NCBI GenBank assembly: GCA_015258065.1
Contig: JABZIZ010000001.1
Span: 124,001-188,000 of the forward strand
DNA from: Lachnospiraceae bacterium
GTDB lineage: Bacteria; Bacillota; Clostridia; Lachnospirales; Lachnospiraceae
DNA length: 64,000 bases
Direction of reading: 5' to 3'
A program made the translations under genes and the position numbers. Numbering within the stretch: position 1 is the first letter of the stretch; every line of letters begins with the position of its first letter. A model generated the notes under the pieces. That model saw nothing but the letters and a program-made list of their open reading frames with translations, did not search any database and had not been told where the DNA came from. Shown in pieces: positions 8,074 through 17,272 of the stretch.

Positions 8074-10082
8074 GCTCCTCCTTTGCCGCATTCCTGAAGC
8101 CAGGCTTCCAACATCAGCACATACCAGATCTGCGGGCGCCAGATACGATCTTTCGTGAATTCTTCCCACATCCGGCCAATCTGCCTCTCATCCAGATATC
8201 CCTCTATCCCGATTCTACCGCTAAGAAGCAGCTCCTGTGCCCAGTTTTTTAACCTGCCCTTCCGGAGCCATTTTTCGATCGGAACCGAGAAGCCCTTTTT
8301 GGGACGATCCATGAGTTCCTTTGGCACATGGCGGGTAAGAACCTGACGCAGCACCTTCTTCCCCGTTTCTCCCTCTCTTAAATAACGATCCGGAAGTCGG
8401 AGCGCAAATTCGACGACATCTCTGTCGAGAAACGGGACCCTGCTCTCCAGAGAGACCGCCATCGCACAGCGATCCACCTTCACCAGGATGTCGTCCGGAT
8501 GATACATCAGGAGGTCTAAGAGCCTGTTTTCTCTGGCCGCGCCGGACAGCTCCTTCCCGGAGAGATATCCCACGGGAAGAGAAGACAGCGCCTTCCTCCT
8601 TACCGGCATCTTCTGCGAGAGGGCAAGCGAACCCGCTAACAGATCCTCTCTTGTCTGCTCGATGTAGGGCAGATCCAGAGGAGTCGCTGCCTGCAGGAGC
8701 AGGAGCTGATCCGTGAGCGTACGTCTCTTCCCTTCTCCTCCCAGAAGACCATATCCCGCCCCTCCCGCCAGAAGACGCAGTCCGTAGGGGATCCTCCTCA
8801 TCTTGTTCCAGATTCGTTCTTCGGAAACATAGGAGCGGTAGCCGTCGAAAAGCTCATCTCCCCCGTCTCCGGACAGGGAAACCGTCACCTGTTCTCTCGT
8901 CATCCTGGAAACCAGATAGGTCGGGATCTGCGAGCTGTCCGCAAAAGGTTCTCCAAACAGGGAGGGCAGCTTCGGAATGACATCCTTTGCCTCTTTTTCA
9001 GAGATGGAAAGAGAAGTATGTCTGGTGCCCAGATGTGCTGCGATCGCCTGTGCCGCCTTCGATTCGTCATACCCCTCCTCCTCGAAGCCGATGGTGAAGG
9101 TCTGCACGGGTGTTTCGGAAAGCGACTGCATCAGGGAAACCACCGTGGCGGAATCAATGCCTCCGGACAAAAAGGCGCCCAACGGTACATCCGCCACCAT
9201 CTGACCGGAAACGGACTTTTTCAAACGCTTTTCCAGCTCGTTTGTCGCCTCTTCCATGCTCCCCTCAAACGGATCTTTCTCCCCGCAAAGAGCCGCCTCC
9301 ACGAGCGACCAGTAGCAGTGCATTTGATAACCGCCGCCGTCAAAAAATGGCTGCTCGGAAGCGGTTTCTTTTTTCACCCCGCAGGCACCGTCCTTTACGG
9401 GATCAAAGGTGCGCTCTCCAAAAATCACCTCTTTTTCCAGTGTCAGAAAGGTGCCCGCCTCCAGCTTGTAGATCCCTTCATAAATGGTAAAGGGAGCCGG
9501 AATGTAACCATAGGTCAGATAGAGAGGAAGGATCTCCCTCTTGATCGGATTATGAAACCCTTCCACCTGTCTAAGCGCCCCGATTTCAGAGGCAAAGACG
9601 AAGCCTCCTGCGGAAAAGCCGTAATAAAGCGGTTTCTCTCCGATGCGGTCTCTTGCAAGAATCAACCGCTGTTCCATCCGGTCGTAGAGCGCAAAACCGA
9701 ACATTCCCTTTGCATAGCGAAGGGTCTGATAGACGCCCAGCTTTTCGCAGGCCTCCAGCAAAACTTCCGTATCGCAATCTCCGCGAAAGGTCATGTGCGG
9801 GTCCTTCTTTTGCAGCTTTTTGGCCAGCGCCTTGTAGTTATAGATTTCCCCATTATAGGAGATGACAAATCTGCCGGTCTTTGAAACCATCGGCTGTGCG
9901 CCGGAATCCGTTAAGTCCAGAATCGACAGCCTCCTGTGTCCGAGGCAGACGCCGTTCTCAAAGAAAAGCCCGCTGCCGTCCGGCCCTCTGTGTGCCTGCT
10001 CTTTGCACATCCTCTCTACATTCTGTTCCAGCCAACCTCTTCCCCTGCTCCTAAAGCCTGCCGCTCCTGCAATTCCGCACAT
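8070..10082 (-). CDS. Asparagine synthetase-type glutamine amidotransferase (WbpS-like), copy 1
   Basis: The protein has 670 residues. Cys2 (MCGIAGAAGF) is the N-terminal nucleophile of the class II glutaminase domain. The synthetase domain holds the PP-loop SGGIDS near residue 305 and the downstream SGDGGDELFDGY motif. Family chemistry releases ammonia from glutamine and transfers it to an adenylated carboxylate. In O-antigen loci, relatives such as WbpS are linked to amidation of uronic acids. The neighbouring UDP-HexNAc dehydrogenase makes that role likely here, although plain asparagine synthesis cannot be excluded. An insert around residues 225-250 lengthens it beyond the usual 610-630. 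The ribosome site is AAGGGGA. Its stop overlaps the next gene by ATGA. Confidence 0.88.
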   Translation of the reverse strand: MCGIAGAAGFRSRGRGWLEQNVERMCKEQAHRGPDGSGLFFENGVCLGHRRLSILDLTDSGAQPMVSKTGRFVISYNGEIYNYKALAKKLQKKDPHMTFRGDCDTEVLLEACEKLGVYQTLRYAKGMFGFALYDRMEQRLILARDRIGEKPLYYGFSAGGFVFASEIGALRQVEGFHNPIKREILPLYLTYGYIPAPFTIYEGIYKLEAGTFLTLEKEVIFGERTFDPVKDGACGVKKETASEQPFFDGGGYQMHCYWSLVEAALCGEKDPFEGSMEEATNELEKRLKKSVSGQMVADVPLGAFLSGGIDSATVVSLMQSLSETPVQTFTIGFEEEGYDESKAAQAIAAHLGTRHTSLSISEKEAKDVIPKLPSLFGEPFADSSQIPTYLVSRMTREQVTVSLSGDGGDELFDGYRSYVSEERIWNKMRRIPYGLRLLAGGAGYGLLGGEGKRRTLTDQLLLLQAATPLDLPYIEQTREDLLAGSLALSQKMPVRRKALSSLPVGYLSGKELSGAARENRLLDLLMYHPDDILVKVDRCAMAVSLESRVPFLDRDVVEFALRLPDRYLREGETGKKVLRQVLTRHVPKELMDRPKKGFSVPIEKWLRKGRLKNWAQELLLSGRIGIEGYLDERQIGRMWEEFTKDRIWRPQIWYVLMLEAWLQECGKGGA

Positions 10083-10174
10083 GGATCTCGTCCCCTTTTT
10101 TCTGCCTTTTCCTCTATACTTCCCGTCTGTTCCCTACGCTTCCGGTCTGTTCTCCCGTTTCCGCTGTTTCCGCC

Positions 10175-12136
10175 TTAGGACATCCACTTCTCCCACCACT
10201 GTTCAAAGACAAAGAACGACCATACGATCTTGGAATAATTGGCTCCCGTTGCCGCTCCGGCATCTCCGTTTTTCAGATAACGGTCGATGAAAGAAGACAC
10301 ATAGGATGCATCAAAAATTCCCTGTCCCTTCAAATGGGCGCTGTCCGCATATTCTCTTAACTTCCCTGCTAAGGGGCCCCTCAGCCATGCGTCAATGGGA
10401 ACGCCAAAGCCCGTCTTGGGGCGGTCCAACATCTCCTTGGGCAGATAATCGTAGGCAATTTCCTTTAAAATATATTTTTTACACCCGTGATGGTATTTAA
10501 ATTTCTGCGGGATCCGGAAGGAATACTCCATCACCTCCGTATCCATCAGCGGACAGCGACTCTCTAACGAATACCTCATGGAGGCACGGTCCACCTTGGT
10601 TAAAATGTCGCCCGGAAGATAGGTGTCCATATCGAGCAGCATTCTGGAAACGACCCAGTCACCCTGCGGATAGGTGCTCTCTACCGGGTAGCGGCAGGGA
10701 ATGACTGCCCCTCTTTCATTCAGATCCTGTGCCAGGTAGGCAGCGGCCGAGATCCTTCTGTCCGTTTCTTCCTCTCCGCTTAAGAAGGCGTGCGCCACCC
10801 TTAAATAGGTGGGAGAGCAGATTTGCAATTTGGTCTCAGGGTCTCTGTTGGCTGCCACCACCCTCACCCGAAAGGGGAGGAGGTCGATCAGATGCTTTCC
10901 CTGCGGAAGGGGGAGCCTGCCCGCAAAATCGGTCACCGCCCCCAGCGCATTTAACTTCTGAGCCTGCGCGACATTGGGATAGATATTATATCCGCAGAAA
11001 AACTCATCTCCCGCATCTCCGGAGAGGGCGACGTCCACCCTGCTCTTGGCCAGTTTTGCCACCAGCATCGTTGCAATCTCCGAATTGTCCGCAAACGGTT
11101 CGTCAAAATAATAGGGGAGCGCCTCTACCTGATTCAACATCTCTTTTTCATCAATATAGAGTTCCGTGTGGTCGCATCCTAGGTACTCCGCGACTTCCTT
11201 CGCGTACCTCGCCTCATTGAAGGCGGGATCCTGAAAGCCGATCGTGAAGGTTTTTAAAGGCGGCAGTTTTTGCGATTGCAACTGCCTGCTTGCAAGTGCT
11301 GCCACGAGAGAAGAATCATACCCGCCGGAGAGAAAACACCCCACCGGCACGTCCGCCACTAGGCGCTTTTTCACCGCCTCCTGCAGTCTTTCCTTCAGTC
11401 CCTCTTTGGCCTCCGCAAAGTCCTGCACCGGCTCCCTGCTCCTGCGCAGGTAAGTTTCCCTGATATCCCAGTATTTACGCTTCCCCGTGATTGTTCCCAA
11501 ATGAAAGACGAGAAAGGTTCCCGGCTCCAACTGATAGACGTCACGAAAAATCGTTTCCGGCGCCTGGATGTACTGCTGAAAAAGAAAGCGGGGCAGAATC
11601 TCTCTCCTCACCTCCTTGGGAAAGCCCGGGCAATAAAGGATCGGCTTGAGTTCCGAAGAAAAGACCAGATTCTCACCGTCCTTCCAGTAGTAGAGCGGCT
11701 TTTTCCCGATCCTGTCCCGCACGAGCATCACTTCGCTCGTTTCCCTGTCATAGAGGGCGATGGCAAACATTCCGTGAATATGATCCACAAACTCCTTCCC
11801 CCATTTCAGGTACGCCGCCAGAATCACCTCCGTGTCGCAGGAGGACTGAAACGGATAACCGGTCAGTTCCTTTTTCAATTCCTGATAATTATAGATCTCT
11901 CCGTTAAAAACGACAGACAGCCGCCCTCCCTGACTGTGCATCGGCTGATGTCCGGATGGGCTTAGATCCAGAATGGAAAGTCTCCTCTGCGCAAAGCCAA
12001 CGACGTATCCGTCCTGCTCCGGATAAAGCTCCACCCCCGCATCGTTGGGTCCACGGTGCGTCAGGGTGTCGTTCATGACGCTCAGTTCTTCCTTCGTAAT
12101 CCTTCTCTTTGAAATATATCCGCAAATGCCACACAT
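10175..12136 (-). CDS. Asparagine synthetase-type glutamine amidotransferase (WbpS-like), copy 2
   Basis: This is the second tandem paralogue, 653 residues. It has Cys2 (MCGICGYISK), the glutaminase motifs RRLSILDLSPSGHQPM and VVFNGEIYN, and a PP-loop reading SGGYDSS near residue 268 in place of the usual SGGIDS. The Tyr variant is, to my knowledge, common among amidotransferases in polysaccharide loci, which favours a sugar-carboxylate substrate. The synthetase motif SGDAGDEFFCGYN is intact. The ATG at 12136 has GAGG 8 bases upstream. Having two copies side by side suggests two acceptors, or two positions of amidation in the glycan. Confidence 0.88.
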   Translation of the reverse strand: MCGICGYISKRRITKEELSVMNDTLTHRGPNDAGVELYPEQDGYVVGFAQRRLSILDLSPSGHQPMHSQGGRLSVVFNGEIYNYQELKKELTGYPFQSSCDTEVILAAYLKWGKEFVDHIHGMFAIALYDRETSEVMLVRDRIGKKPLYYWKDGENLVFSSELKPILYCPGFPKEVRREILPRFLFQQYIQAPETIFRDVYQLEPGTFLVFHLGTITGKRKYWDIRETYLRRSREPVQDFAEAKEGLKERLQEAVKKRLVADVPVGCFLSGGYDSSLVAALASRQLQSQKLPPLKTFTIGFQDPAFNEARYAKEVAEYLGCDHTELYIDEKEMLNQVEALPYYFDEPFADNSEIATMLVAKLAKSRVDVALSGDAGDEFFCGYNIYPNVAQAQKLNALGAVTDFAGRLPLPQGKHLIDLLPFRVRVVAANRDPETKLQICSPTYLRVAHAFLSGEEETDRRISAAAYLAQDLNERGAVIPCRYPVESTYPQGDWVVSRMLLDMDTYLPGDILTKVDRASMRYSLESRCPLMDTEVMEYSFRIPQKFKYHHGCKKYILKEIAYDYLPKEMLDRPKTGFGVPIDAWLRGPLAGKLREYADSAHLKGQGIFDASYVSSFIDRYLKNGDAGAATGANYSKIVWSFFVFEQWWEKWMS

Positions 12137-12230
12137 GTTTTTGCCTCATTTCCGTGCGTGATGATTTCCCTTCGCAGTGAATTTCCCTCGCCAATGGTTT
12201 TCTTGTGGAGATTTCCGTGTGCGGGGAGTC

Positions 12231-13304
12231 TCACTGCGTGATGATTTGGTCGTAGGGGTAGGACAATAGAAGCTTTTGCAGGGATGCCCCGTATTCCTTC
12301 GCATTTTCCTTCGTCACATGAAAGCGCGAATCCTTCCTTGCCATCTCCTGCAGGATCCTGGAATTGATCCACTCCCCGTAATGTCCGGCGTCCCGGTAAT
12401 TCTGCAAATCCGTCATCACTTCCAGGTCCGTCGTAAATCCGTAAATCTGAATGTTTTTACAGGAGAGCAGCTTTGAAATTGCCACTTCCTGCGCCGTTAC
12501 CATCTTTTTCAGGCTTCCTTCCGCATACCGGTCTCCCCACCATACTACGCTGTACGGCGGAAAAAAGACATAGAATTCCGTATCCGGAAACTCTTTTGCC
12601 AGAGAAAGGACATTCTGCTGCAAATTGCGGATCTCTTCTTCTTTCTCTGCAGAACTCAGTTCTTCCTGAAGGACGTGCGAGGGGTAGGGCTTCCTTGCTC
12701 CGATCACCGCCTCTCTCCCATATTTGACGCCGGCACTCCAGTTGGCATAGACATCAAAGCTCTCTACGCCTCCTCTTCCCCCCCTGATTCTTCGAAGGAG
12801 CATGGGGGCGATATACTGTCCCAGAACATCCAGATTTAACAGGTATTTGGTGTCATTGAAGGGGTTTTTGTCGTAGAGATAGGTCGGATATTCCCCCAGG
12901 TCAAAACGTTCCGCGTCCTTGTCCGCAATCAGGTAGGAATCGTCCAAACTCCTGACCGTATAACGGACCTTACGGGTAGAGCAGGCAAGGCGCAGATTTT
13001 CTCCGATTTCCTTATAAGTAGCGCCCGAAAAGCTGACCTTAATCGCTTGTGCATGAAAGAGGCGGTCAAATTCCGACGTCTTGAAATTTTCCGTCACACT
13101 GGTTCCGGTGATCACGGCATCGTAAACAAAATGTTTGATGATCCCGTTGTTCTGTGAGCGCTCATTATCCAACTTGTAATAAAACCCTGCAAGCGGTGCG
13201 TGATAGTGAAAAAAAGGGTCGATCACGGCAGTCATCATCATACATGAGACGAGGAGTAGTGCAAGAAAAAGGATGAAATTTCTGGTCCATTTGGCTGCTG
13301 TCAT
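12231..13304 (-). CDS. Membrane-anchored SGNH/DltD-AlgJ-like protein partnered with the MBOAT
   Basis: This 357-residue protein has one N-terminal membrane helix (NFILFLALLLVSCMMM) and an extracytoplasmic domain. The VITGTSVTENF segment near residue 60 has the Gly-x-Ser nucleophile pattern of SGNH-fold O-acyl enzymes. DAGHYGEWIN near residue 320 has the paired Asp and His. Proteins of this design (DltD, AlgJ/AlgX, PatB) sit next to MBOAT genes and complete transfer of an acyl group onto an extracellular polymer. Here it directly follows the MBOAT gene on the same strand. The sequence is divergent, so the assignment rests on motif positions and context. Confidence 0.65.
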   Translation of the reverse strand: MTAAKWTRNFILFLALLLVSCMMMTAVIDPFFHYHAPLAGFYYKLDNERSQNNGIIKHFVYDAVITGTSVTENFKTSEFDRLFHAQAIKVSFSGATYKEIGENLRLACSTRKVRYTVRSLDDSYLIADKDAERFDLGEYPTYLYDKNPFNDTKYLLNLDVLGQYIAPMLLRRIRGGRGGVESFDVYANWSAGVKYGREAVIGARKPYPSHVLQEELSSAEKEEEIRNLQQNVLSLAKEFPDTEFYVFFPPYSVVWWGDRYAEGSLKKMVTAQEVAISKLLSCKNIQIYGFTTDLEVMTDLQNYRDAGHYGEWINSRILQEMARKDSRFHVTKENAKEYGASLQKLLLSYPYDQIITQ

Positions 13305-13366
13305 GAATAAGAGTCTCCGTTTCGCCGCTTAGGAGCATTTCTTTCTGCGAGCGATTGCTGCTGTTC

Positions 13367-14824
13367 TTAGAAGTTAAAATACAAAAAGACCGATACTCTG
13401 GATAGGGACAGGATACACACCATCAGCAGAAGCAGCGTCCCTGCCATTGTCCATTTCGTCGTCCGGTAGGATCTGTCATAATTATTCTTTGGAAGAAGAA
13501 TAAGAGCAAAGGCAAGCAGGAACAGAATTGCCATGGATAAAAGGGATGCCCGGGTATCATCGAGCGGAAGATGCAGAGCCGATAGGGCGCTTCGAATCCC
13601 CGTCAGACGGAAACAGGCTGCAAAATCCGGGGAAACATACATGCCGTAGTGCAGGAAAAGGCGGTGCACATAGACCTTTGCCTCCTCTACGCTGCCTGCC
13701 CGAAAAGGAATCCAGAGGAGACAATAGTAGAGAAAGGTAATCCCCCAGCGAATCCACTTCGGGAGCAAATCATAGGGTTTCCGGATCATCCGGTACAGAC
13801 AGATGCCCAGCCCGTGCAGCAGGCCCCAAAGGACGAAGGTATTGTTCGCCCCATGCCAGAGCCCGCTGACGAAAAAGACGACCATCGTATTCAGGTAGGT
13901 TCGCAGCTTCCCCCTTCTGTTTCCACCCAGGGGAAAATAGATATAGGTGCGCAGGAAACGGGTCAGGGTGATATGCCACCTCTTCCAGAAGTCCGCCGGG
14001 GAGAGCGCCTGATAAGGGGAGTTGAAATTGATCGGCAAGTCGAAGTGGAACAGCTGTCCCAGCCCTACCGCCATATCGGAATAACCGGAAAAGTCAAAAT
14101 AGATCTGGAAGGTATAAGCGAGCAGTCCCGCCATCAGATTAAGGGAGGTTGTATCCGATGCACGGGGAAAAATAAAGTCCACCGCTACGCCGAATCGATC
14201 CGCAAGCAGCACCTTCTTGGACAAACCGAGAGTGAACATCATGATGCCGCGACTGACATATTCCGCATCCCATTTTTTCCTTACGGCTTCTCTCATCTGC
14301 GGGATCAGCTCCTGTGGCAGCACAATCGGCCCTGCCACCAGCTGCGGAAAAAAGGTGACGAAAAGGGCATACTCTCTCAGACTGTATCCCGCCGTTTTTC
14401 CCTCATAGGAATCCACTACATAGGAGATCTGCTGGAAGGTAAAGAAACTGATGCCGAGCGGCAGTAAAATCTTTCTTGTTACAAAATCCGCTCGAAAGAC
14501 CGTATTGACATTTTCCAGAAAAAAATTGAAATACTTAAAATAAAAAATCAGTGCGAGATTAAAGAAGACGGCAAAAAAGAGCAGCCGCCTGTCTTTTTTC
14601 CCCCTTGCACAGGCGTGGTTCAGGCGCCTGGAACAGAAGAAATTCACCAGGATGCTGCTTCCAATCAGGATCAGATACCAGGGATTATGATAGGCGTAAA
14701 ACCACAGAGACATGGCAAGAAGCCAGAACTCTGCGCCTTCCCTGCTCCATCGGCCGATCCGGTAATACCCGATGAGGGTCACGGGTAAAAAAAGCAGAAT
14801 AAAGATGTATGAGTTAAACAGCAT
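13367..14824 (-). CDS. MBOAT family O-acyltransferase (AlgI/DltB-like)
   Basis: A polytopic membrane protein of 485 residues. It carries the AlgI/DltB core: the LPLGISFFTFQQISYVVD segment, FWKRWHITLTRFLRTYIYFPLG, and the active-site His in SGLWHGANNTFVLWGLLHG near residue 320. These enzymes carry an acyl group, usually acetyl, across the membrane for O-acylation of surface polysaccharide. The SGNH-like gene immediately downstream is its expected partner. Its 5' end overlaps the preceding GT4 gene by 11 bases. Acetyl rather than another acyl donor is inference from the AlgI branch. Confidence 0.88.
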   Translation of the reverse strand: MLFNSYIFILLFLPVTLIGYYRIGRWSREGAEFWLLAMSLWFYAYHNPWYLILIGSSILVNFFCSRRLNHACARGKKDRRLLFFAVFFNLALIFYFKYFNFFLENVNTVFRADFVTRKILLPLGISFFTFQQISYVVDSYEGKTAGYSLREYALFVTFFPQLVAGPIVLPQELIPQMREAVRKKWDAEYVSRGIMMFTLGLSKKVLLADRFGVAVDFIFPRASDTTSLNLMAGLLAYTFQIYFDFSGYSDMAVGLGQLFHFDLPINFNSPYQALSPADFWKRWHITLTRFLRTYIYFPLGGNRRGKLRTYLNTMVVFFVSGLWHGANNTFVLWGLLHGLGICLYRMIRKPYDLLPKWIRWGITFLYYCLLWIPFRAGSVEEAKVYVHRLFLHYGMYVSPDFAACFRLTGIRSALSALHLPLDDTRASLLSMAILFLLAFALILLPKNNYDRSYRTTKWTMAGTLLLLMVCILSLSRVSVFLYFNF

Positions 14825-16040
14825 GGTGTTTCATCACTCCGCTAATATACGCCTCCCACTGTGTATTCGCCACCTCCGGCGCAAACTTTGCCTGAATCTC
14901 AAGAGAAGCCTGCTCTCCCAGTCTTTTTGCCATCTTCGGATTATCCAGGATCCGCGCCAGGCTCGTCTCCAGCATGGCAGTATCTCCCACCGGAAAGAGC
15001 AGCCCCGTTTCTCCTTCCCGAATCAGTTCCCTCGGCCCCCCGCAGGGGCAGTCCGTGGACACACAGGGCAGTCCCTCCGCCATCGCTTCGATGAGCGCAT
15101 TTGGCATGCCCTCCACATCCGAGGGCAGGACAAAACAGCCCGCCTGATAGATCGCATCCGCAATGCCGTCGATCTTGCCTGCAATCTGCACGCTGTCCTT
15201 TAACTTCAGAGAAGCCACCAGCGTATCTAAATGCCGGTGCTCCGCTCCCTCCCCGTAGAGGATCAGTTTGTACTCCGGATGTCGAAGTCTGAGGGAGGCA
15301 AAGGCCTTGATCAACATGGCATGGTTCTTGTTCCGATCCAGGCTCCCGACCGCCACAATCGTCTTTTCTCTCTCTCCTTCATAAGGCGGGCGTATAAACT
15401 CCGGATTTAACGGATTCGGAAGAATCACACACTTTTCTCTGATATTGTGCGGGAAATAATTCATCGCATCCTGCGTCTGCAGAATGACGCCCGCCGCCCG
15501 CGGATAAGCGGACCGCATGGAGAACCGAAGCTGTGAGCTTGCATATTCTCTTGCCGGATCGGATCTGACGGAGACCAATACCGGAATTCCCAGACCGATG
15601 GTGGTGAGAATCGCCATCACATTATTTTTTCCCAAAAAAGATACGATCACATCGGGTCTGATCTTCTCGAAGGCCCGGCGCAGCTTTGCGGATCTGCGGG
15701 CGATGTTGGCTGCCCGGTTGGACGTTTGCTCGCCGGGTAAAAGTCCCGAAAACACGCGGTGGATCCCGTCCCTTCCGCAGCCGCCAAACGGATCGACAAG
15801 GGCAGGGCTTTCATCTAAGAGCATGACCTCCTCCGCCTGCGGGTGTGCCCCTCTCTCTGAGAGGGGTATCCTTTTCCATGCCGCATGTGCCAAGGGATAT
15901 TCCTCTTCTGCAAGATAGGTGGTCACCAGCGTCACCCGGTAGTCCTGCGCATAGAAATATTCCGCAAGATTCGCCATCACCCGCTCTGCACCGCCCCTTT
16001 GGAAGGAGCCGATATAAAAGGCGATATGTCCCTTACTCAT
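14814..16040 (-). CDS. Family 4 glycosyltransferase
   Basis: This is a retaining GT-B enzyme of 408 residues. The N-terminal domain begins IAFYIGSFQRGGAERVMANLA, the GT4 glycine/GGAE acceptor-side motif. The donor site includes VAVGSLDRNKNH, PSDVEGMPNALIEAMAEGLP (EX7E) and the CVSTDCPCGGP segment. It closely resembles the next gene downstream in transcription order on the other side (16037-17260), sharing DCPCGGP and the surrounding sequence. The two are probably tandem duplicates. Its start overlaps the stop of that gene by ATGA. The sugar is unknown. Confidence 0.87.
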   Translation of the reverse strand: MSKGHIAFYIGSFQRGGAERVMANLAEYFYAQDYRVTLVTTYLAEEEYPLAHAAWKRIPLSERGAHPQAEEVMLLDESPALVDPFGGCGRDGIHRVFSGLLPGEQTSNRAANIARRSAKLRRAFEKIRPDVIVSFLGKNNVMAILTTIGLGIPVLVSVRSDPAREYASSQLRFSMRSAYPRAAGVILQTQDAMNYFPHNIREKCVILPNPLNPEFIRPPYEGEREKTIVAVGSLDRNKNHAMLIKAFASLRLRHPEYKLILYGEGAEHRHLDTLVASLKLKDSVQIAGKIDGIADAIYQAGCFVLPSDVEGMPNALIEAMAEGLPCVSTDCPCGGPRELIREGETGLLFPVGDTAMLETSLARILDNPKMAKRLGEQASLEIQAKFAPEVANTQWEAYISGVMKHHAV

Positions 16041-17260
16041 CTCCGTTCGTTCCTCTGTCCTGCCATCACACGCAGCAGATAATCCTGCCAGGCCTCAAAC
16101 ACCCGGTCTGTACTTGCAATCTCCGCGATTTTTGCTGCCTTCCGTCCAAGCTCTGCTGCCCGCTCCGGATTCTCGATGAGCGCAAGCATCCCTCCCGCCA
16201 GTGCCTCTGCGTCTCCAACCGGAACCAGAATCCCGTTTTCTCCGTTTTGAATCAGCGTCCCCGGTCCCCCGCAGGGACAGTCCGTCGATACACAGGGAAG
16301 CCCCATCGCCATTGCCTCTAACAAAGAATTCGGAAGCCCTTCGTAATCGGAAGAGTAGGCAAAGAGAGCCGCCTGCGGAAGTTCCTTTTCCAGCGCATCG
16401 CTGTTTCCCATGAGATGGACGACGCCTTCCAGATGGCATTCCGCAATCGTTTGCAAAATCTTTTCTCTGGTGCCGTCTCCCGAATCCGGCCCGTAAATTT
16501 TCAGGTCATAATCCGGATGCTTCTCATGGACGATGGAAAAGGCTCTGACAAGAAGCACCTGGTTCTTAAAGGCGACCAGCCTCGCGGCATTCACGATCGT
16601 CTTGTTTCTCTCCTTCACCGGTGGCAGCCCCAGATATTTCGGTGTAATCGGGTTCAGGATGATGGTGGAGGAACAGGTGAGATCCTTCCGGAAGTAATCC
16701 TCTGCATCCTTCGTCTGAAAGACCGCCCCGTCTGCGGTCTTCATGTATTTTTTGATCTGGAAAAAATTGCGCGCTCCCCTGTACTCCGACCTTGGATCGA
16801 TCCGTACGCAGACGACCACGGGGATTCCGGTTTTCTTCTTTGCCATCAGTGCCCTAAAAAGTGCGAGCCTTGCAAAGGCCACGACCACGTCCGGCCGGTA
16901 CTCCTCCATAAATTCTTCCAGATAGCGGATTCTGCGCAGATAGCGGGAGGGCCTGTTTCTCTTCTCGTCCCCCTCCCGTAGCCCCACATGAATCCGGTGC
17001 ACCCTTTCATCCAGCACAAATTCGTCTTCATCCGTCCACTCGGTCGCCACAAAGACCTGATAGCCTTCTGCAGCAAACCGGTTGGCGAGATTGGTTACCA
17101 CCCGTTCCGCTCCCCCATGTGTCAGCGTATTCAGGTGGAAGGCGATTTTGATCTCTTCCGGCTTCTTCACGGGTTCCGGCTTCCGGCACAGATCCGGATT
17201 TTTCACAGCTTCCGGCTTCTTTTCCATATCTGAATTTGGGTTTTCTCCGGGTTGATTCAT
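16037..17260 (-). CDS. Family 4 glycosyltransferase with a repeated N-terminal extension
   Basis: A GT-B enzyme of 407 residues. The catalytic body starts only near residue 37 (IKIAFHLNTLTHGGAERV). It has VNAARLVAFKNQ, YSSDYEGLPNSLLEAMAMGLP (EX7E) and STDCPCGGPG, making it a paralogue of the GT4 at 14814-16040. The first 36 residues are a hydrophilic run built on three KPE-type repeats (KKPEAVKNP, RKPEPVKKP, KPEEIK), rare in this family. I chose ATG 17260, which has GGAG 3 bases upstream. A GTG at 17269 and an internal ATG or GTG past the repeat are alternatives. Confidence 0.82.
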   Translation of the reverse strand: MNQPGENPNSDMEKKPEAVKNPDLCRKPEPVKKPEEIKIAFHLNTLTHGGAERVVTNLANRFAAEGYQVFVATEWTDEDEFVLDERVHRIHVGLREGDEKRNRPSRYLRRIRYLEEFMEEYRPDVVVAFARLALFRALMAKKKTGIPVVVCVRIDPRSEYRGARNFFQIKKYMKTADGAVFQTKDAEDYFRKDLTCSSTIILNPITPKYLGLPPVKERNKTIVNAARLVAFKNQVLLVRAFSIVHEKHPDYDLKIYGPDSGDGTREKILQTIAECHLEGVVHLMGNSDALEKELPQAALFAYSSDYEGLPNSLLEAMAMGLPCVSTDCPCGGPGTLIQNGENGILVPVGDAEALAGGMLALIENPERAAELGRKAAKIAEIASTDRVFEAWQDYLLRVMAGQRNERR

Positions 17261-17272
17261 GATCTCCACAGC

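Noticed and set aside
8977..9884. Plus-strand open frames opposite the first AsnB-like gene
   Set aside because: They follow from the codon use of the minus-strand gene, which has complete catalytic motifs.
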